DNA from: JAFLCL01 sp039809495
GTDB taxonomy: Bacteria; Myxococcota_A; Polyangia; Polyangiales; Sandaracinaceae
Assembly (NCBI GenBank): GCA_039809495.1
Contig: JBDHVC010000008.1
Location: forward strand, 1-64,000
DNA length: 64,000 nt
Direction of reading: 5' to 3'
Each line of letters begins with the position of its first letter. The stretch's first letter is position 1. The position numbers were made by a program, and so were the translations under genes. Shown one piece after another: positions 43,279 through 53,112 of the stretch. The notes beneath the pieces were generated by a model. That model ran no database searches. It saw only the letters and a list, made by a program, of their open reading frames with translations, and was not told where the DNA came from.

Positions 43279-44109
43279 ATGCTGGACCGAGAGCTCGTCG
43301 AGGCCGTGAAGCTGGCGCGTGAGGCCGGTGCGCTCCTGCTCGACGCCTACGGGACGGACGTGGACGTCCGCTACAAGAGCGCGGACGATCCGGTCACCGA
43401 CGCGGACACGCACGTCAACGCCTTCCTCGTGGGCCGCCTCCGAGAGACGTTCCCCGGCGACGGGATCGTCGCCGAGGAGACGCCGGACACCGGCGCGCGC
43501 GCGGCGTCGAGCCGCGTCTGGTACGTCGATCCGCTCGACGGAACCAAGGAATTCCTCGCGAAGAACGGCGAATTCTCCGTGATGATCGGCCTCGCGATCG
43601 ACGGCGAGGCGCGGCTCGGCGTCGTGTTTCAGCCCACCACGGGCAAGCTCTATCGCGGCGTCGTCGACGAGGGGGCCTTCCTCGAGGAGGGCGACGAGAC
43701 GCGGGTCTTGAGGCCGAGCGACACGCGCGATCCGAAGGAGATGCGCCTCGCCGTGAGCCGATCCCACCGCTCCGAGGCGACCACGGCGCTCGTCGAGAGG
43801 CTCGGGGTGAAGGCGGAGCTCCCCTGTGGCTCGGTCGGGCTCAAGGTCGGCCTCATCGCCGAGCGCGCGGCCGATCTCTACGTCCACTTCTCCACCAAGA
43901 CGAGCGCGTGGGACGTCTGCGCGCCCGAGGCGATCCTCCGCGCCGCCGGCGGGATCTTCGTCGACCTCGCGGGCCGCTCGATCCGCTACGAGAGGGGCGA
44001 GATCGCCAACCACCGCGGCATCCTCGCGTCGAATCGCAAGGGCTTCGACGCCGTCGCGCCCGCCGTGCTCGACGTGGCGAAGGCCGCGGGGCTGCTCGGC
44101 GAAGGCTGA
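43279..44109 (+). CDS. cysQ: 3'(2'),5'-bisphosphate nucleotidase / inositol-phosphatase family
   Basis: 276 residues. Metal-binding inositol-monophosphatase-family motifs are present: VTDADTHVN, VAEETPD, WYVDPLDGTKEFLAKNGEFSVMIGL and SAWDVCAPEAILRAAGG near the end. The DGTKEF form is characteristic of CysQ-type enzymes that remove the 3'-phosphate from PAP during sulfate assimilation; inositol monophosphatase activity is an alternative. Cytosolic, needs Mg2+ and is usually sensitive to lithium. Confidence 0.86.
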   Translation: MLDRELVEAVKLAREAGALLLDAYGTDVDVRYKSADDPVTDADTHVNAFLVGRLRETFPGDGIVAEETPDTGARAASSRVWYVDPLDGTKEFLAKNGEFSVMIGLAIDGEARLGVVFQPTTGKLYRGVVDEGAFLEEGDETRVLRPSDTRDPKEMRLAVSRSHRSEATTALVERLGVKAELPCGSVGLKVGLIAERAADLYVHFSTKTSAWDVCAPEAILRAAGGIFVDLAGRSIRYERGEIANHRGILASNRKGFDAVAPAVLDVAKAAGLLGEG

Positions 44110-44157
44110 CGAGGCGCCCGCGTCGATGGGCGGGGCGCGGGAGCGCGCGCGTGGCGC

Positions 44158-44589
44158 TCAAGGCTCATCCCGAAGCCGGTCGCGGAGCGCGTCGGTCGGG
44201 AGCAGGCACGCGTCCCTCGTGCCGAACCAGCGGTAGCGGTGCCTCGCGACGAAGCGATAGACGGCGTCGCGGATCGGGCGCGGGACGAGCCGCGCCCACG
44301 CGAGGAGGCGATAGGGCGCGCGCAGGTGCCGCGCCACCTGGAGCGCGGCGTCGCTCGCCTCGTAGAGGCGGCCCGCCTCGACGAAGATCATCGACGCGGG
44401 CGCCTCGCCCGGTTGAGGGAGCGCCCTCCCCTCTGCCTCGAGCAGCCGACGCGCGAAGCCCGACTGGAGCGAGGCGAAGCGGATCGTCTCCGCCCGCTCG
44501 TGCGCGAGCACGAAGCGCACGGCGGCGTGGCAGAGGTTGCAGACGCCATCGAAGAGGAGGATCGGCGCCTCGCTCGGGTCCCGCTCCAT
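44158..44589 (-). CDS. DUF393 thiol-disulfide oxidoreductase-like protein
   Basis: 143 residues from ATG 44589. The N-terminal LLFDGVCNLC carries the DxxCxxC signature of the DUF393 (YuxK) family, followed by FVLAHERAETIRFASLQSG. Family members are thioredoxin-fold-like and are presumed redox proteins, but no reaction is proven. Stands 17 bases after the sthA stop on the same strand, so it may be in the same transcript. Confidence 0.87.
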   Translation of the reverse strand: MERDPSEAPILLFDGVCNLCHAAVRFVLAHERAETIRFASLQSGFARRLLEAEGRALPQPGEAPASMIFVEAGRLYEASDAALQVARHLRAPYRLLAWARLVPRPIRDAVYRFVARHRYRWFGTRDACLLPTDALRDRLRDEP

Positions 44590-44606
44590 CGCTCGCGGCG
44601 CCGACC

Positions 44607-46022
44607 TCAGAAGAGGCGGTTCAGGCCGTTCAGCGCGGCGACGCGGTAGGCCTCGGCCATCGTCGGGTAGTTGAACGTCGTGTTGACGAAGTAGCGGAGC
44701 GTGTTCTCCGGCGGCGGCTGGCTCATCACCGCCTGACCGATGTGGATGATCTCGGCGGCCTGGTCGCCGAAGCAGTGGACGCCCAGCAATTCGAGCGTCT
44801 CGCGGTGGAAGAGGAGCTTCAGCATCCCGACGGTGTTGCCCGTGATCTGCGCGCGCGCGAGGGAGCGAAAGAGCGAGTGGCCGACCTCGTAGGGGACGCC
44901 CGCCGCCGTCAGCTCGCGCTCGGTCTTGCCGACCGAGCTGATCTCGGGCGAGGTGTAGATGCCCGTCGGCATGCAGCGCGCGAGGTGCTGGTCGGTCTCG
45001 CCGGCGACGGCGTGCGCCGCGGCGAAGCGGCCCTGGTCGTAGCTGGCCGAGGCGAGGCTCGGGTAGCCGATCACGTCGCCGCACGCGTAGACGTGCGGGA
45101 CGCTCGTCCGGAAGTCCGCGTCCACGCGGAGCTGACCGCGCGGATCGGCGGCGAGGCCCACCGCCTCGAGGCCGAGATCGTGGGTGTTTCCGGTGCGACC
45201 CTGCGCCCAGAGCAGGACATCCGACTTGATGCGCTTGCCGCTCTTCAGGTGGAGGACGACGCCGTCCGCGAGGGGCTCGACGCGGGCGACCTCCTCGTCG
45301 TGGCGGATCACGACGCCCTGGTCGCGCAGGTGATACGCCAGCGCGTCGATGATCTCGTCATCGAGGAAGGAGAGCAATTTGTCGCGGCTGTTGACGAGGT
45401 TCACCTTCACGCCGAGGCTTCGGAAGATCGAGGCGTACTCGCAGCCGACGACGCCCGCGCCGTAGATCGTGAGCGAGTCGGGGGTGGAGTCGAGCTTCAG
45501 GATCGTGTCCGAGTCGCGGACGCGTGGGTGCGTGAAGTCGACGTCCTTCGGGCGGTAGGGGCGTGAGCCGACCGCGATCACGAACTTCTCGCCGCGGACG
45601 GCGCGCGCGCCGCTCGAGGTCATCACCTCGACCGTGTGCGCGTCGAGGAAGCGCGCGTGCCCGTAGAGGACGCGGACGTGGTTGCGGTGATAGAAGTCGC
45701 GCCGCATCGAGACCTGGCGCGCGATGACGGTGTCGGCCGCGGAGAGGAGCTGGGGGAACGTGACCGGCTGCTGCGAGACGATCGCGCCGAAGAGCGGGTT
45801 GTTGCGCGCGGCGAGCAGCTGCGTGACCTGGTGGCGGAGCGCCTTGCTCGGGATGGTCGCCCAGTGCGTGCAGCCACCTCCGACGTCGTGGAAGCGCTCG
45901 ATCACGACGACGCGGGCCCCCTCCTTCGCGGCGCGCATCGTGGCGCCCTCGCCGGCGGGGCCGCTGCCGATCACGACGAGATCGTGCTCACCGTCGAGCG
46001 GCCGGTTGTCTCGATCCTCCAA
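44607..46022 (-). CDS. sthA: Soluble pyridine nucleotide transhydrogenase
   Basis: 471 residues from a TTG start at 46022, supported by GAGAGG 6 bases upstream. FAD-binding IGSGPAGEGA leads, then VGGGCTHWATIPSKALRH, where the disulfide pair of related lipoamide dehydrogenases is replaced (C..W instead of CxxxxC), the mark of SthA. NAD-binding IYGAGVVGCEYA and a C-terminal dimer domain follow. It equilibrates NADPH and NADH in the cytosol. Confidence 0.92.
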   Translation of the reverse strand: MEDRDNRPLDGEHDLVVIGSGPAGEGATMRAAKEGARVVVIERFHDVGGGCTHWATIPSKALRHQVTQLLAARNNPLFGAIVSQQPVTFPQLLSAADTVIARQVSMRRDFYHRNHVRVLYGHARFLDAHTVEVMTSSGARAVRGEKFVIAVGSRPYRPKDVDFTHPRVRDSDTILKLDSTPDSLTIYGAGVVGCEYASIFRSLGVKVNLVNSRDKLLSFLDDEIIDALAYHLRDQGVVIRHDEEVARVEPLADGVVLHLKSGKRIKSDVLLWAQGRTGNTHDLGLEAVGLAADPRGQLRVDADFRTSVPHVYACGDVIGYPSLASASYDQGRFAAAHAVAGETDQHLARCMPTGIYTSPEISSVGKTERELTAAGVPYEVGHSLFRSLARAQITGNTVGMLKLLFHRETLELLGVHCFGDQAAEIIHIGQAVMSQPPPENTLRYFVNTTFNYPTMAEAYRVAALNGLNRLF

Positions 46023-46147
46023 GGCGTTCCTCTCTCGTTCGGGTGACTCAGGGCGACAGGCTCGTGCCGTGAGCGCGGAGGGTAGCGGACGGCGCGCCGC
46101 GCAACCATCGCGCCGCCGTGCCCGCGGGCTCGCCGCCGCGCGCTCCG
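46023..46147. other. Intergenic gap upstream of sthA
   Basis: 125 bases between the codirectional sthA and bioA. No recognised element beyond the sthA ribosome site. Confidence 0.3.
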
Positions 46148-47464
46148 CTACCGCCGCAGGGCCTCGCGCACCGCGTCCTCGACGGCGTCGAGCGCGCCCG
46201 CGAGCTCGCCGAGCGGCACGTTCAAGGGGGGCGTGAGGTAGATCGTGTCGCCGAGCGGGCGCAGGAGCACGCCCCGCGCGCGCGCGAGCTCGGCCACGCG
46301 GAGGCCGAGGCCCGTGCCCCCGTAGCCCACGTCGCCGAGATCGAGCGCCGCGATCATCCCGAGCGCGCGCGGCGAGCGGACGCCCTCGAGCGCGGAGAGC
46401 CGCGCGGTCCAGCGCTCGAGCAGCGGGGCGCGCTCGGCGACGCCGTCCACAACGCGCTCGTCACGGTAGATCGCGAGCACCTCGCGCGCGATCGCGGCGC
46501 CGAGCGCGTGGCCACAGAAGGTGTGGCCGTGCATGAGCGCGCGCTCCGCGCCGCCTGAGAACGCGTCGTAGATCCGCGCGCTCGCCATCGTCGCGGCCAT
46601 CGGGAGCACGCCGGCCGTGAACCCCTTGGCGAGGCAGAAGAGGTCCGGCTGGACGCCCGCGCGCTCGCACGCCCACATCGCGCCCGTGCGCCCATAGCCC
46701 GTGAAGACCTCGTCGGCGACGAAGAGCGTGTCGAGCTCGCGCGTGAGCGCGTAGAGTTCGCGGAGGACCGCCTCGGTGTGCATCCGCATGCCGGACGCGC
46801 CCTGGACGAGCGGCTCGACGACGAGCGCGGCGATCTCGCCCCGGCGCGCGCGCATCGTCGTCGAGAGCGCCTCGAGCACCCGATCCCAGCCGCCGACCTC
46901 GCTCGGGTGGGGCGCGCGGTGGACCTCGAAGAGCAGCGGCCCGAACGTGCCCCGAAACTCCTCGATCGACGCGAGGCTCATCGCGGCGAGCGTGTCGCCG
47001 TGGTAGGCGCCCGAGAGCGCGACGAAGCGGTTGCGCGCGGGCTCGCCGCGCTGCTGCCAGTACTGGAAGGCGATCTTCGTCGCGACCTCGATCGCCGTCG
47101 AGCCGTCGTCCGAGAAGTGCGTGCGGACGAGCCCCGGCGGGGCGATCTCGCTCAATTCCTGGGCGAGCAGCGCGATCTCGGGGTGCGTGACGCCGCCGGC
47201 CGCGACGTGGAAGAGCCGCTCGCTCTGCTCGCGGAGGCGCCGGACGAGGCGGGGGTGGCGGTGCCCGAGCGTCGCCGTCCACCACGACGAGAAGCCGTCG
47301 AAGTAGCGTCGTCCGTCGTGGTCGACGAGCCAGCTCCCCTCGGCCTCCACGACCACGAGGGGCTCGTGGCCCTCGTGGCGCTCGCGGGACGTGTAGGGAG
47401 GCCAGACGTGCGCGCGCTCGAGCGCGATCACGTCGGCGCGCGAGAGGGACCGTGCGTCGACCAC
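46148..47464 (-). CDS. bioA: Adenosylmethionine-8-amino-7-oxononanoate aminotransferase
   Basis: 438 residues from GTG 47464. WPPYTS near the start, the SSWWTATLGHRHP substrate segment, SGAYHGDTLAAMSL, VADEVFTGYGRTG and the PLP lysine in FCLAKGFTAGVLPM are all in order for BioA. It transfers the amino group of S-adenosylmethionine to KAPA to form DAPA in biotin synthesis. No other bio gene is adjacent in this window. PLP enzyme, cytosolic. Confidence 0.93.
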   Translation of the reverse strand: MVDARSLSRADVIALERAHVWPPYTSRERHEGHEPLVVVEAEGSWLVDHDGRRYFDGFSSWWTATLGHRHPRLVRRLREQSERLFHVAAGGVTHPEIALLAQELSEIAPPGLVRTHFSDDGSTAIEVATKIAFQYWQQRGEPARNRFVALSGAYHGDTLAAMSLASIEEFRGTFGPLLFEVHRAPHPSEVGGWDRVLEALSTTMRARRGEIAALVVEPLVQGASGMRMHTEAVLRELYALTRELDTLFVADEVFTGYGRTGAMWACERAGVQPDLFCLAKGFTAGVLPMAATMASARIYDAFSGGAERALMHGHTFCGHALGAAIAREVLAIYRDERVVDGVAERAPLLERWTARLSALEGVRSPRALGMIAALDLGDVGYGGTGLGLRVAELARARGVLLRPLGDTIYLTPPLNVPLGELAGALDAVEDAVREALRR

Positions 47465-47513
47465 GGGCCCTCTCTACCACCACCGCGCCCGCGGAGGGCC
47501 GCGCGCTCCGCCA

Positions 47514-50500
47514 TCAGCCGCCGATCGCGATGCCGAGCTTGTGCCGGAGCGCGAGGTAGCCCTCGCTCACGCCGTAGAGGTGCAGCTCGCGCAGGCGATC
47601 CTTCTGCGGCACCGCGGACGTCTCGTCGGGGCTCGCGCGCACGACCGCCGTCGCCGCCTCGAGGTCGTTGGCGAGGATGAAGCCGACGCGATCCGCCGTG
47701 AGATCGACCGCCGCCGTCCAGCGCTTGAGGTCGAGCTCGGGCGCGGACGCGAGGAGCTTGTTGACGTGGCTGCGGAGCACCTCCTGCTGCGGGCCCGAGA
47801 GGTGCTGACGGATCGCGCGGACGTGCTCCTCCACCTGACCGACGAGGTCGTTCGGGATGGGGAACTGCGGCACCTGCGTCTTCATCGCGCCGAGCAGCCA
47901 CGCGCGGAGCCCCGAGCCCGTCGGCACCAGGTGGCGCAGGAACATCCCGCCCTTGAAGTACGCGAGGTGGCGCCCGACGAGGAAGGCGAGCACCTGAGGC
48001 GGCGCCGAGCCGCGGCCCGCCTTGCCGAGGCTCACGCCCGGCGGCGAGCTGAACACGTAGCCGAGGGCGCCCGGATCGTCGTCGCGGTAGTAGACGTCCG
48101 GCTCGGCGATGCGCGTCGCGCGCGCCGCGTACCAGAGCGTGCGCGCCATGTCCGCCGCGTCCGTCTCGGGGTTGCGCTTCTTGCTCGCGTCGAGCCCGAA
48201 GCTCGCGAGCGGCTGGCTCCGGATCGCGAAGACCGCCGGCGCGATCGCCGTGAAGATGTCGGTGAGGAGCGGATCCTGCTCGGGGTGCTGGACGTGCTTC
48301 ACCCAGAGCTCGTCCGTCAGCGCCTCGCGCACCGCGGCCGGGGAGCGGCTCCGGTGCTTCTTGAAGAAGCTCTCCTCGTCCGGCTCGGCGTTCTTGAGCA
48401 TCGTGAGCGCCTGGCAGACGCACCAGCTCTCGTCGGGCCGCTTGGCCTCGGTGTAGAGCTTGCGGAGCGCCTGGTAGCTCTCGATCCGGTAGGGGTTCGT
48501 CGCGAGCAGCTGCTGGTGCACGCGCACGGACTGCTGGAAGAATTTCTTCGGATCCTTCGCGAAGATCGTCGCGAGCTGCTCGGCGCGGCGGCGGTTCTCC
48601 GGCTCGAGCTTCTCGGCGCGCTCGAAGGCCTCGACCGCGTCCGCGGAGCGGCTCAGGCGATGCTCGAGCAGCTCGCCGAGCGAGTCCCAGAGGTGCGCCT
48701 GCTCCTCCTTCGAGGCCGTCGCCTCCTGGCGCGCGATCTGCCCGCGGTACGCCTTCTCGAGGCGCGCCCAGTCCTGCTTGGACGTGAGCACCGAGACGAG
48801 CCCGTCGAAGGCCTTGCCGAGCTCCGAGCTGAGCTCGAGCGCCTGCTCGTAGTAGTCCGCCGCCTCGTCGAGGCGGTTGAGCTCGACGTGCGAGATCGCC
48901 GCCGCGGTGTTGTAGTACTTCGCGAGCTGGACCTTGTCGCTGACGAGCTCCGCGATCCGCAGGATGACCTCGACGAGCTTGCCCCAGTCCTTCGTCTCCG
49001 AGTAGACGGCCATCAGCTTCGAGAGCAGGTTGCGGTCGTCGCCCTTGAGCTCGAGCGCCGCGACGTAGGCCTTGCTCGCGCGCGCCTTGTCGTGGAGCTT
49101 GCCGAGCAGGACGTCGCCCTGCTCGACGAGCAGGCCGAAGCGCTCGTCGTCGGGCGCGACGTCGATGCGACGCTTGAGCGTCGAGACGACCTTCTCGTGG
49201 TCGCCCTTGGCCGCGAAGAGCTCCTTGAGCGAGCGGAGCGGCTCGGGCTGGCTCGGGAGCAGCGTCGCCGCCTCCTCGAGGAAGCCCTTGGCCTCGTCGA
49301 GCTGATCGCTGCGCCGGAGCGCGTCGCCGAGCCGCCAGACGATGCGGCCGCGATCGGCGCCGGTGAGGTCCTTGCCGCTCAGCGTGAGGAGGTCGCGGTA
49401 GAGCTCCGCCGCCTCGTCCGCGGCGCCCGAGTCGAACGTCAGCTCCGCGACGCGCTCGAGCACCTCGCGGTCGTTCGGCGCGAGGCTCTTCGCGTTGAGG
49501 TAGGCGAGCTGCGCCTTCTGGAATTCCTTGAGGCGCCGGAGCGTGTCGCCGCAGCGCAGGCAGGTCGCGAGCGCGTCCTCGCGGCTCATCTCGCTCGTCC
49601 GCGCGAGGAGCGGCTCGTAGTAGCGCGCGGCCTCGAGGTACTCGCCCCCGTCGTAGGCGAGGTCGCCGAGCCCGCGCGCGGCGGGCGTGCACGTCGTGTC
49701 GAGCTCGAGCGCGCGCTTGAACGCGTCCCTCGCGCCGAGGTCGTCCTTGAGGCGCTCGCGGCGCAGGGCGCCGAGCTCCGCGAAGAGCTGCGCCTTGCGG
49801 CTCGCGCCCTCGGTCGCGTCGATCTCGCGGAGCAGGAGCTCCGCCGCCCCGTGGGCGTCGCCCCGGCTCCCGTAGACGGCGCGGAGCGCGGCCGCGGCGT
49901 TCACGTCGCCCGGGTGCTGATCGAGCGCCTGCTTGTACTGGACGATCGCGCCGTCCTTGTCGCCGGCCTCCTCGAGGATGCGACCCGCGCGGACGTAGAA
50001 GTCCGCCTTCTTCGTCTTGTCCGTCTCGGCCTCGGCGAGCTTGCGCACGGCCTCGACGGCGGCGTCCTTGTCGCCCGCCTTCGCCTTGAGCCGCGCGAGG
50101 AGCTCGAGCGCCTCGGCGTTGTCGGGCGCCGCGGCGAGCACCCGCTCGGCCACGCCGATCGCCCGCTCGGGCGCGCCGACGTCGACCATGAGCACGCGCG
50201 CGGCCGAGAGGAGCAGGCTCACCTTGCGGGGCTCGTCGTTCGAGCCGAGCGCGTGCCGCTCGAGCGTCGCCGCGAGCTCGTCGAAGCGCTGGAGCTGGCG
50301 ATAGACGCGCGCGAGCGCCGCGTTGGCCGCGTCGTGGCCCGGCTCGATCGCGACGATCTGCTCGTAGGCCGCGGCCGCGGCCTTGTGATCGACGAACTCC
50401 TCCTCTTGGATGCCGCCGATGCGCTCCCAGATGCCGATGCGCTGGCGCGGCGTGGCGACGGTCTCGAGCTGCGCCGCGAGGTTGCGCAGGAGCGCGTCGT

Positions 50501-52829
50501 AGCGCCCCTTCTGCGCGTAGATGCGCTCGAGGCCCTTCAAGGCGGGCACGTAGCGCGGCGACTCCGAGAGCGCCGCCTCGTACTCGACGCTCGCCTCGTC
50601 CAGCTTCCCGAGCCGATCCTCGTAGATCTCCGCGAGCGCCGCGAGCGCCTCGACGCGCGCCTCGCCGCGCAGGCCGCGCGCCTTCTGCTCGAGCACCTTG
50701 ACGAGCGCGTCCCACTCCTTGCGCTCGCCGTAGATCGCCTCGAGCGCCTCCGAGGCCGCCGTGTGGGTCGGATCCTCCGCGAGGATCTGCTCGTAGAGGT
50801 CGCTCGCGCGCTTGGCGTCGTCGAGCCGACGGTGGAGGATCTCCGCCGCCTCGGCGCGGTAGTCGCGCGCCTTGGCCGCCGGCGCGTTCTCGGCGCGCTT
50901 GAGGAGGATCGCGGCGAGCTCGGGGTAGCTCTGCGCCTTGCGGTAGAGCGCGACCGTGCCCTCGAGCGCCTCGTCGCTCGAGGGATCGAGCGCGAGCGCC
51001 TGCGAGTAGCAGGGGAGCGCGAAGTCGGGGCGCGAGAGCTCGGTCGCGTACCAGTCGCCCATCAGCACGAAGAGGGCGACCTTGTCGGCGCGCGCGCGCC
51101 CCTCGTCCTGCTGCACGGCCTCGTTGAGCGTCGAGATCGCCTCGTTCCAGCGCTGGTTGTTGCCCTTCGCGAGGCGGCAGACCGCCGCCACGGTGCCCGC
51201 GTGGCGCGGGTCCTCCGAGAGCGCCTGCACGTACGCGACGAAGGCGTTGTCGGCGTCGCCGAGCGAGCCCTCGTACGTCTCCGCGATCTCGCGCAGCACC
51301 GCGCCGCGCTCCTCGGCCGACGGCTCGCGATCGACCTTCTCGAGCAGGAGCTCGACGAGCCCCTCCGCGTCCCCGGAGCGGCGCTTCAGCTCCTCGAGGC
51401 CCGCGCGCGCGATCTCGTCCTCGGGGTCGACCGCGAGGAGCTTCTGGTAGATCTCCGTCGCCGCCGCGTCGTCCTTCGCGTCGCTCTCGACGAGGCGCAC
51501 GGCTCGAAAGAGCAGCGCCTTCTTCGCGCTCGCGTCCTCGGTCTTCTCGCTCGCCGCGACGAGCGCCTCGGCCGCGAGCGACCACGCCTCGGCGGGCGTG
51601 GCGATCCGCTCGAGGCTCGCCGCGCGCTCGTCGTTCGTCGGCGCCTCGAGCAGCGCGGCCTTCGCGTCGTCGAACGCCTTCTGATCGAGCGGCTCCTTCT
51701 TCTTGGCCTCGGGCGGGATCGACGCGCGCCCGAACGCGTCGAGCAGCTCGCGGAGCGCCGAGGCGCTCTCGAAGCGCTCGCTCGGATCCTTCGCGAGCAG
51801 GCGGAGCACGAGCGCGTCGAGCTCCTTCGTCACCCAGCCGCGCGGCGCGACCGTCGAGGGGGCCGGGACCTCGGAGGTGAGCTGACGCGCCACGACGTCG
51901 AGCGCCGAGTCGCCCGCGAACGGGGGCTTGCCCGTGATCAGCTCGTAGACGAGCGTCCCGACGGCGTAGAGATCGGCCGAGGGGACGGCGACGCCGCGCC
52001 GCGCGTGCTCGGGGGCGAGCGCCTTCGCCGAGCCGGCGAGCGAGAAGACGGACGCCTGGCTCGCGGAGCTCGGGCTCGAGGGCTGCCCGACGAGGCGATC
52101 GGCCGCCGCGTCGACGAGGACCCCCGTCGGCTCGCTCGGCGCACCCTCGGCGTGGGGCCGCACGATGAAGACGTTCTCGATCTTGACGTTGCCGTGGGCG
52201 AGGCCGCGGCCGTGCAGCGCCTCGAGCGCGGCGAGCACGCCTCGCACGATCGGGCGCGCCTCGTTGATGTGCATCGGCCCCGTGCGCGCGACGCGCGCGC
52301 CGAGGAGCTGCCCGTCGACGTAGCGGGTCGCGACCCACGCGCGCCCGTCGGCGAGCACGCCGCTCGCGAGCACCCCGCCGACGTTGGGGTGATCGATCGA
52401 CGAGAGCGCTCGCTGCGCCACGAGCCAGCGCCGCCGCGCGCCCCGATCGCGCCCGTGCGCCGCGCGGACGATCTTGAGCGCCGCCCGCGCGCCGTCCTTC
52501 TCGGCGAGGTACGTGATCCCCGTCCCGCCCTCGCCGAGCTTCTTCTGGATCTTCCAGCCCTCGACGCTCGTCTGCGCCGGCAGCTCCTCGCTCGGCGACG
52601 CGAGCGCCTTGAGCTCCTTTCGAGCGAAGCCGATCGCGTCGAGGAGCGCGCTGATCGACCCCTCCTCGTCGAGCCGCTCGACCAGCGCCCGCGCGAAGGT
52701 CCCCTTGGTGCCCCGGCCGCCGATCTCGTCCAAGGAGAGGCCGAGGAGGTCCGTCGCGAGGGCCTCGAGCTCCTCGAGCTCGAAGAGCCGCTCGAGCTCG
52801 CTGCGAAGAGATTCCGGTGTAGCGTTCAT
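47514..52829 (-). CDS. EAD1-like/pseudokinase/TPR giant protein
   Basis: 1771 residues from ATG 52829. Residues about 7-66 (ELERLFELEELEALATDLLG, ALVERLDEEGSISALLDAI) look like an effector-associated EAD1 adaptor. A Hanks-type kinase fold follows at about 92-366: Gly loop GEGGTG at 99-104, ATP lysine at 119, APE near 273. The catalytic loop HRDLKPEN reads HGNVKIEN (212-219), so the catalytic Asp is Asn214, and DFG reads DAA at 240-242. It is probably a pseudokinase or a very weak kinase. From about residue 370 to 1500 lies a long array of TPR-like helices, then an unrecognised C-terminal domain. Likely a signalling scaffold in the cytosol. Confidence 0.82.
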   Translation of the reverse strand: MNATPESLRSELERLFELEELEALATDLLGLSLDEIGGRGTKGTFARALVERLDEEGSISALLDAIGFARKELKALASPSEELPAQTSVEGWKIQKKLGEGGTGITYLAEKDGARAALKIVRAAHGRDRGARRRWLVAQRALSSIDHPNVGGVLASGVLADGRAWVATRYVDGQLLGARVARTGPMHINEARPIVRGVLAALEALHGRGLAHGNVKIENVFIVRPHAEGAPSEPTGVLVDAAADRLVGQPSSPSSASQASVFSLAGSAKALAPEHARRGVAVPSADLYAVGTLVYELITGKPPFAGDSALDVVARQLTSEVPAPSTVAPRGWVTKELDALVLRLLAKDPSERFESASALRELLDAFGRASIPPEAKKKEPLDQKAFDDAKAALLEAPTNDERAASLERIATPAEAWSLAAEALVAASEKTEDASAKKALLFRAVRLVESDAKDDAAATEIYQKLLAVDPEDEIARAGLEELKRRSGDAEGLVELLLEKVDREPSAEERGAVLREIAETYEGSLGDADNAFVAYVQALSEDPRHAGTVAAVCRLAKGNNQRWNEAISTLNEAVQQDEGRARADKVALFVLMGDWYATELSRPDFALPCYSQALALDPSSDEALEGTVALYRKAQSYPELAAILLKRAENAPAAKARDYRAEAAEILHRRLDDAKRASDLYEQILAEDPTHTAASEALEAIYGERKEWDALVKVLEQKARGLRGEARVEALAALAEIYEDRLGKLDEASVEYEAALSESPRYVPALKGLERIYAQKGRYDALLRNLAAQLETVATPRQRIGIWERIGGIQEEEFVDHKAAAAAYEQIVAIEPGHDAANAALARVYRQLQRFDELAATLERHALGSNDEPRKVSLLLSAARVLMVDVGAPERAIGVAERVLAAAPDNAEALELLARLKAKAGDKDAAVEAVRKLAEAETDKTKKADFYVRAGRILEEAGDKDGAIVQYKQALDQHPGDVNAAAALRAVYGSRGDAHGAAELLLREIDATEGASRKAQLFAELGALRRERLKDDLGARDAFKRALELDTTCTPAARGLGDLAYDGGEYLEAARYYEPLLARTSEMSREDALATCLRCGDTLRRLKEFQKAQLAYLNAKSLAPNDREVLERVAELTFDSGAADEAAELYRDLLTLSGKDLTGADRGRIVWRLGDALRRSDQLDEAKGFLEEAATLLPSQPEPLRSLKELFAAKGDHEKVVSTLKRRIDVAPDDERFGLLVEQGDVLLGKLHDKARASKAYVAALELKGDDRNLLSKLMAVYSETKDWGKLVEVILRIAELVSDKVQLAKYYNTAAAISHVELNRLDEAADYYEQALELSSELGKAFDGLVSVLTSKQDWARLEKAYRGQIARQEATASKEEQAHLWDSLGELLEHRLSRSADAVEAFERAEKLEPENRRRAEQLATIFAKDPKKFFQQSVRVHQQLLATNPYRIESYQALRKLYTEAKRPDESWCVCQALTMLKNAEPDEESFFKKHRSRSPAAVREALTDELWVKHVQHPEQDPLLTDIFTAIAPAVFAIRSQPLASFGLDASKKRNPETDAADMARTLWYAARATRIAEPDVYYRDDDPGALGYVFSSPPGVSLGKAGRGSAPPQVLAFLVGRHLAYFKGGMFLRHLVPTGSGLRAWLLGAMKTQVPQFPIPNDLVGQVEEHVRAIRQHLSGPQQEVLRSHVNKLLASAPELDLKRWTAAVDLTADRVGFILANDLEAATAVVRASPDETSAVPQKDRLRELHLYGVSEGYLALRHKLGIAIGG

Positions 52830-52902
52830 GATCTCTCGGGATGTCTGGGAACCTTTGGGGGGCGGGATCCTACATGCCGCGCCCCCTCCGGCCAAGCGTG
52901 AC

Positions 52903-53055
52903 AGCGCGCCTCACTCGACGTGATCGGTCGAGCGGAGGCGCGCTGGCTCGGCGGGAGGGAGGCTCACGCCGATTCACTCGGCGTGAGGGAGGGTCTGGGG
53001 GCAGACCCTCCGACAAGGAAGGAGCAGCACGAATCAGGGCAACTGATTCGTGCTG
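52903..53055. repeat. Row of four consecutive hairpins in a divergent region
   Basis: Four inverted repeats lie end to end. (1) 52903-52944: arms AGCGCGCCTC/GAGGCGCGCT plus CTCGAC/GTCGAG. (2) 52963-52987: CTCACGCCGA/TCGGCGTGAG, loop TTCAC. (3) 52988-53011: 10-bp stem GGAGGGTCTG/CAGACCCTCC, loop GGGG. (4) 53025-53055: 12-bp stem CAGCACGAATCA/TGATTCGTGCTG. They sit between divergent genes (starts at 52829 and 53113), so they are not simple terminators. Confidence 0.75.
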
Positions 53056-53112
53056 TGAGGAGAGGCCGCGGGGCCGTTGCGCTTTCGCGGGGCGTGGCCC
53101 ATAAGCGGGCCG

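Noticed and set aside
47541..52901. 1786-residue plus-strand open frame opposite the pseudokinase giant
   Set aside because: Composition is Arg/Ala/Glu shadow typical of GC-rich antisense frames; the minus-strand gene has clear domains and a normal start.
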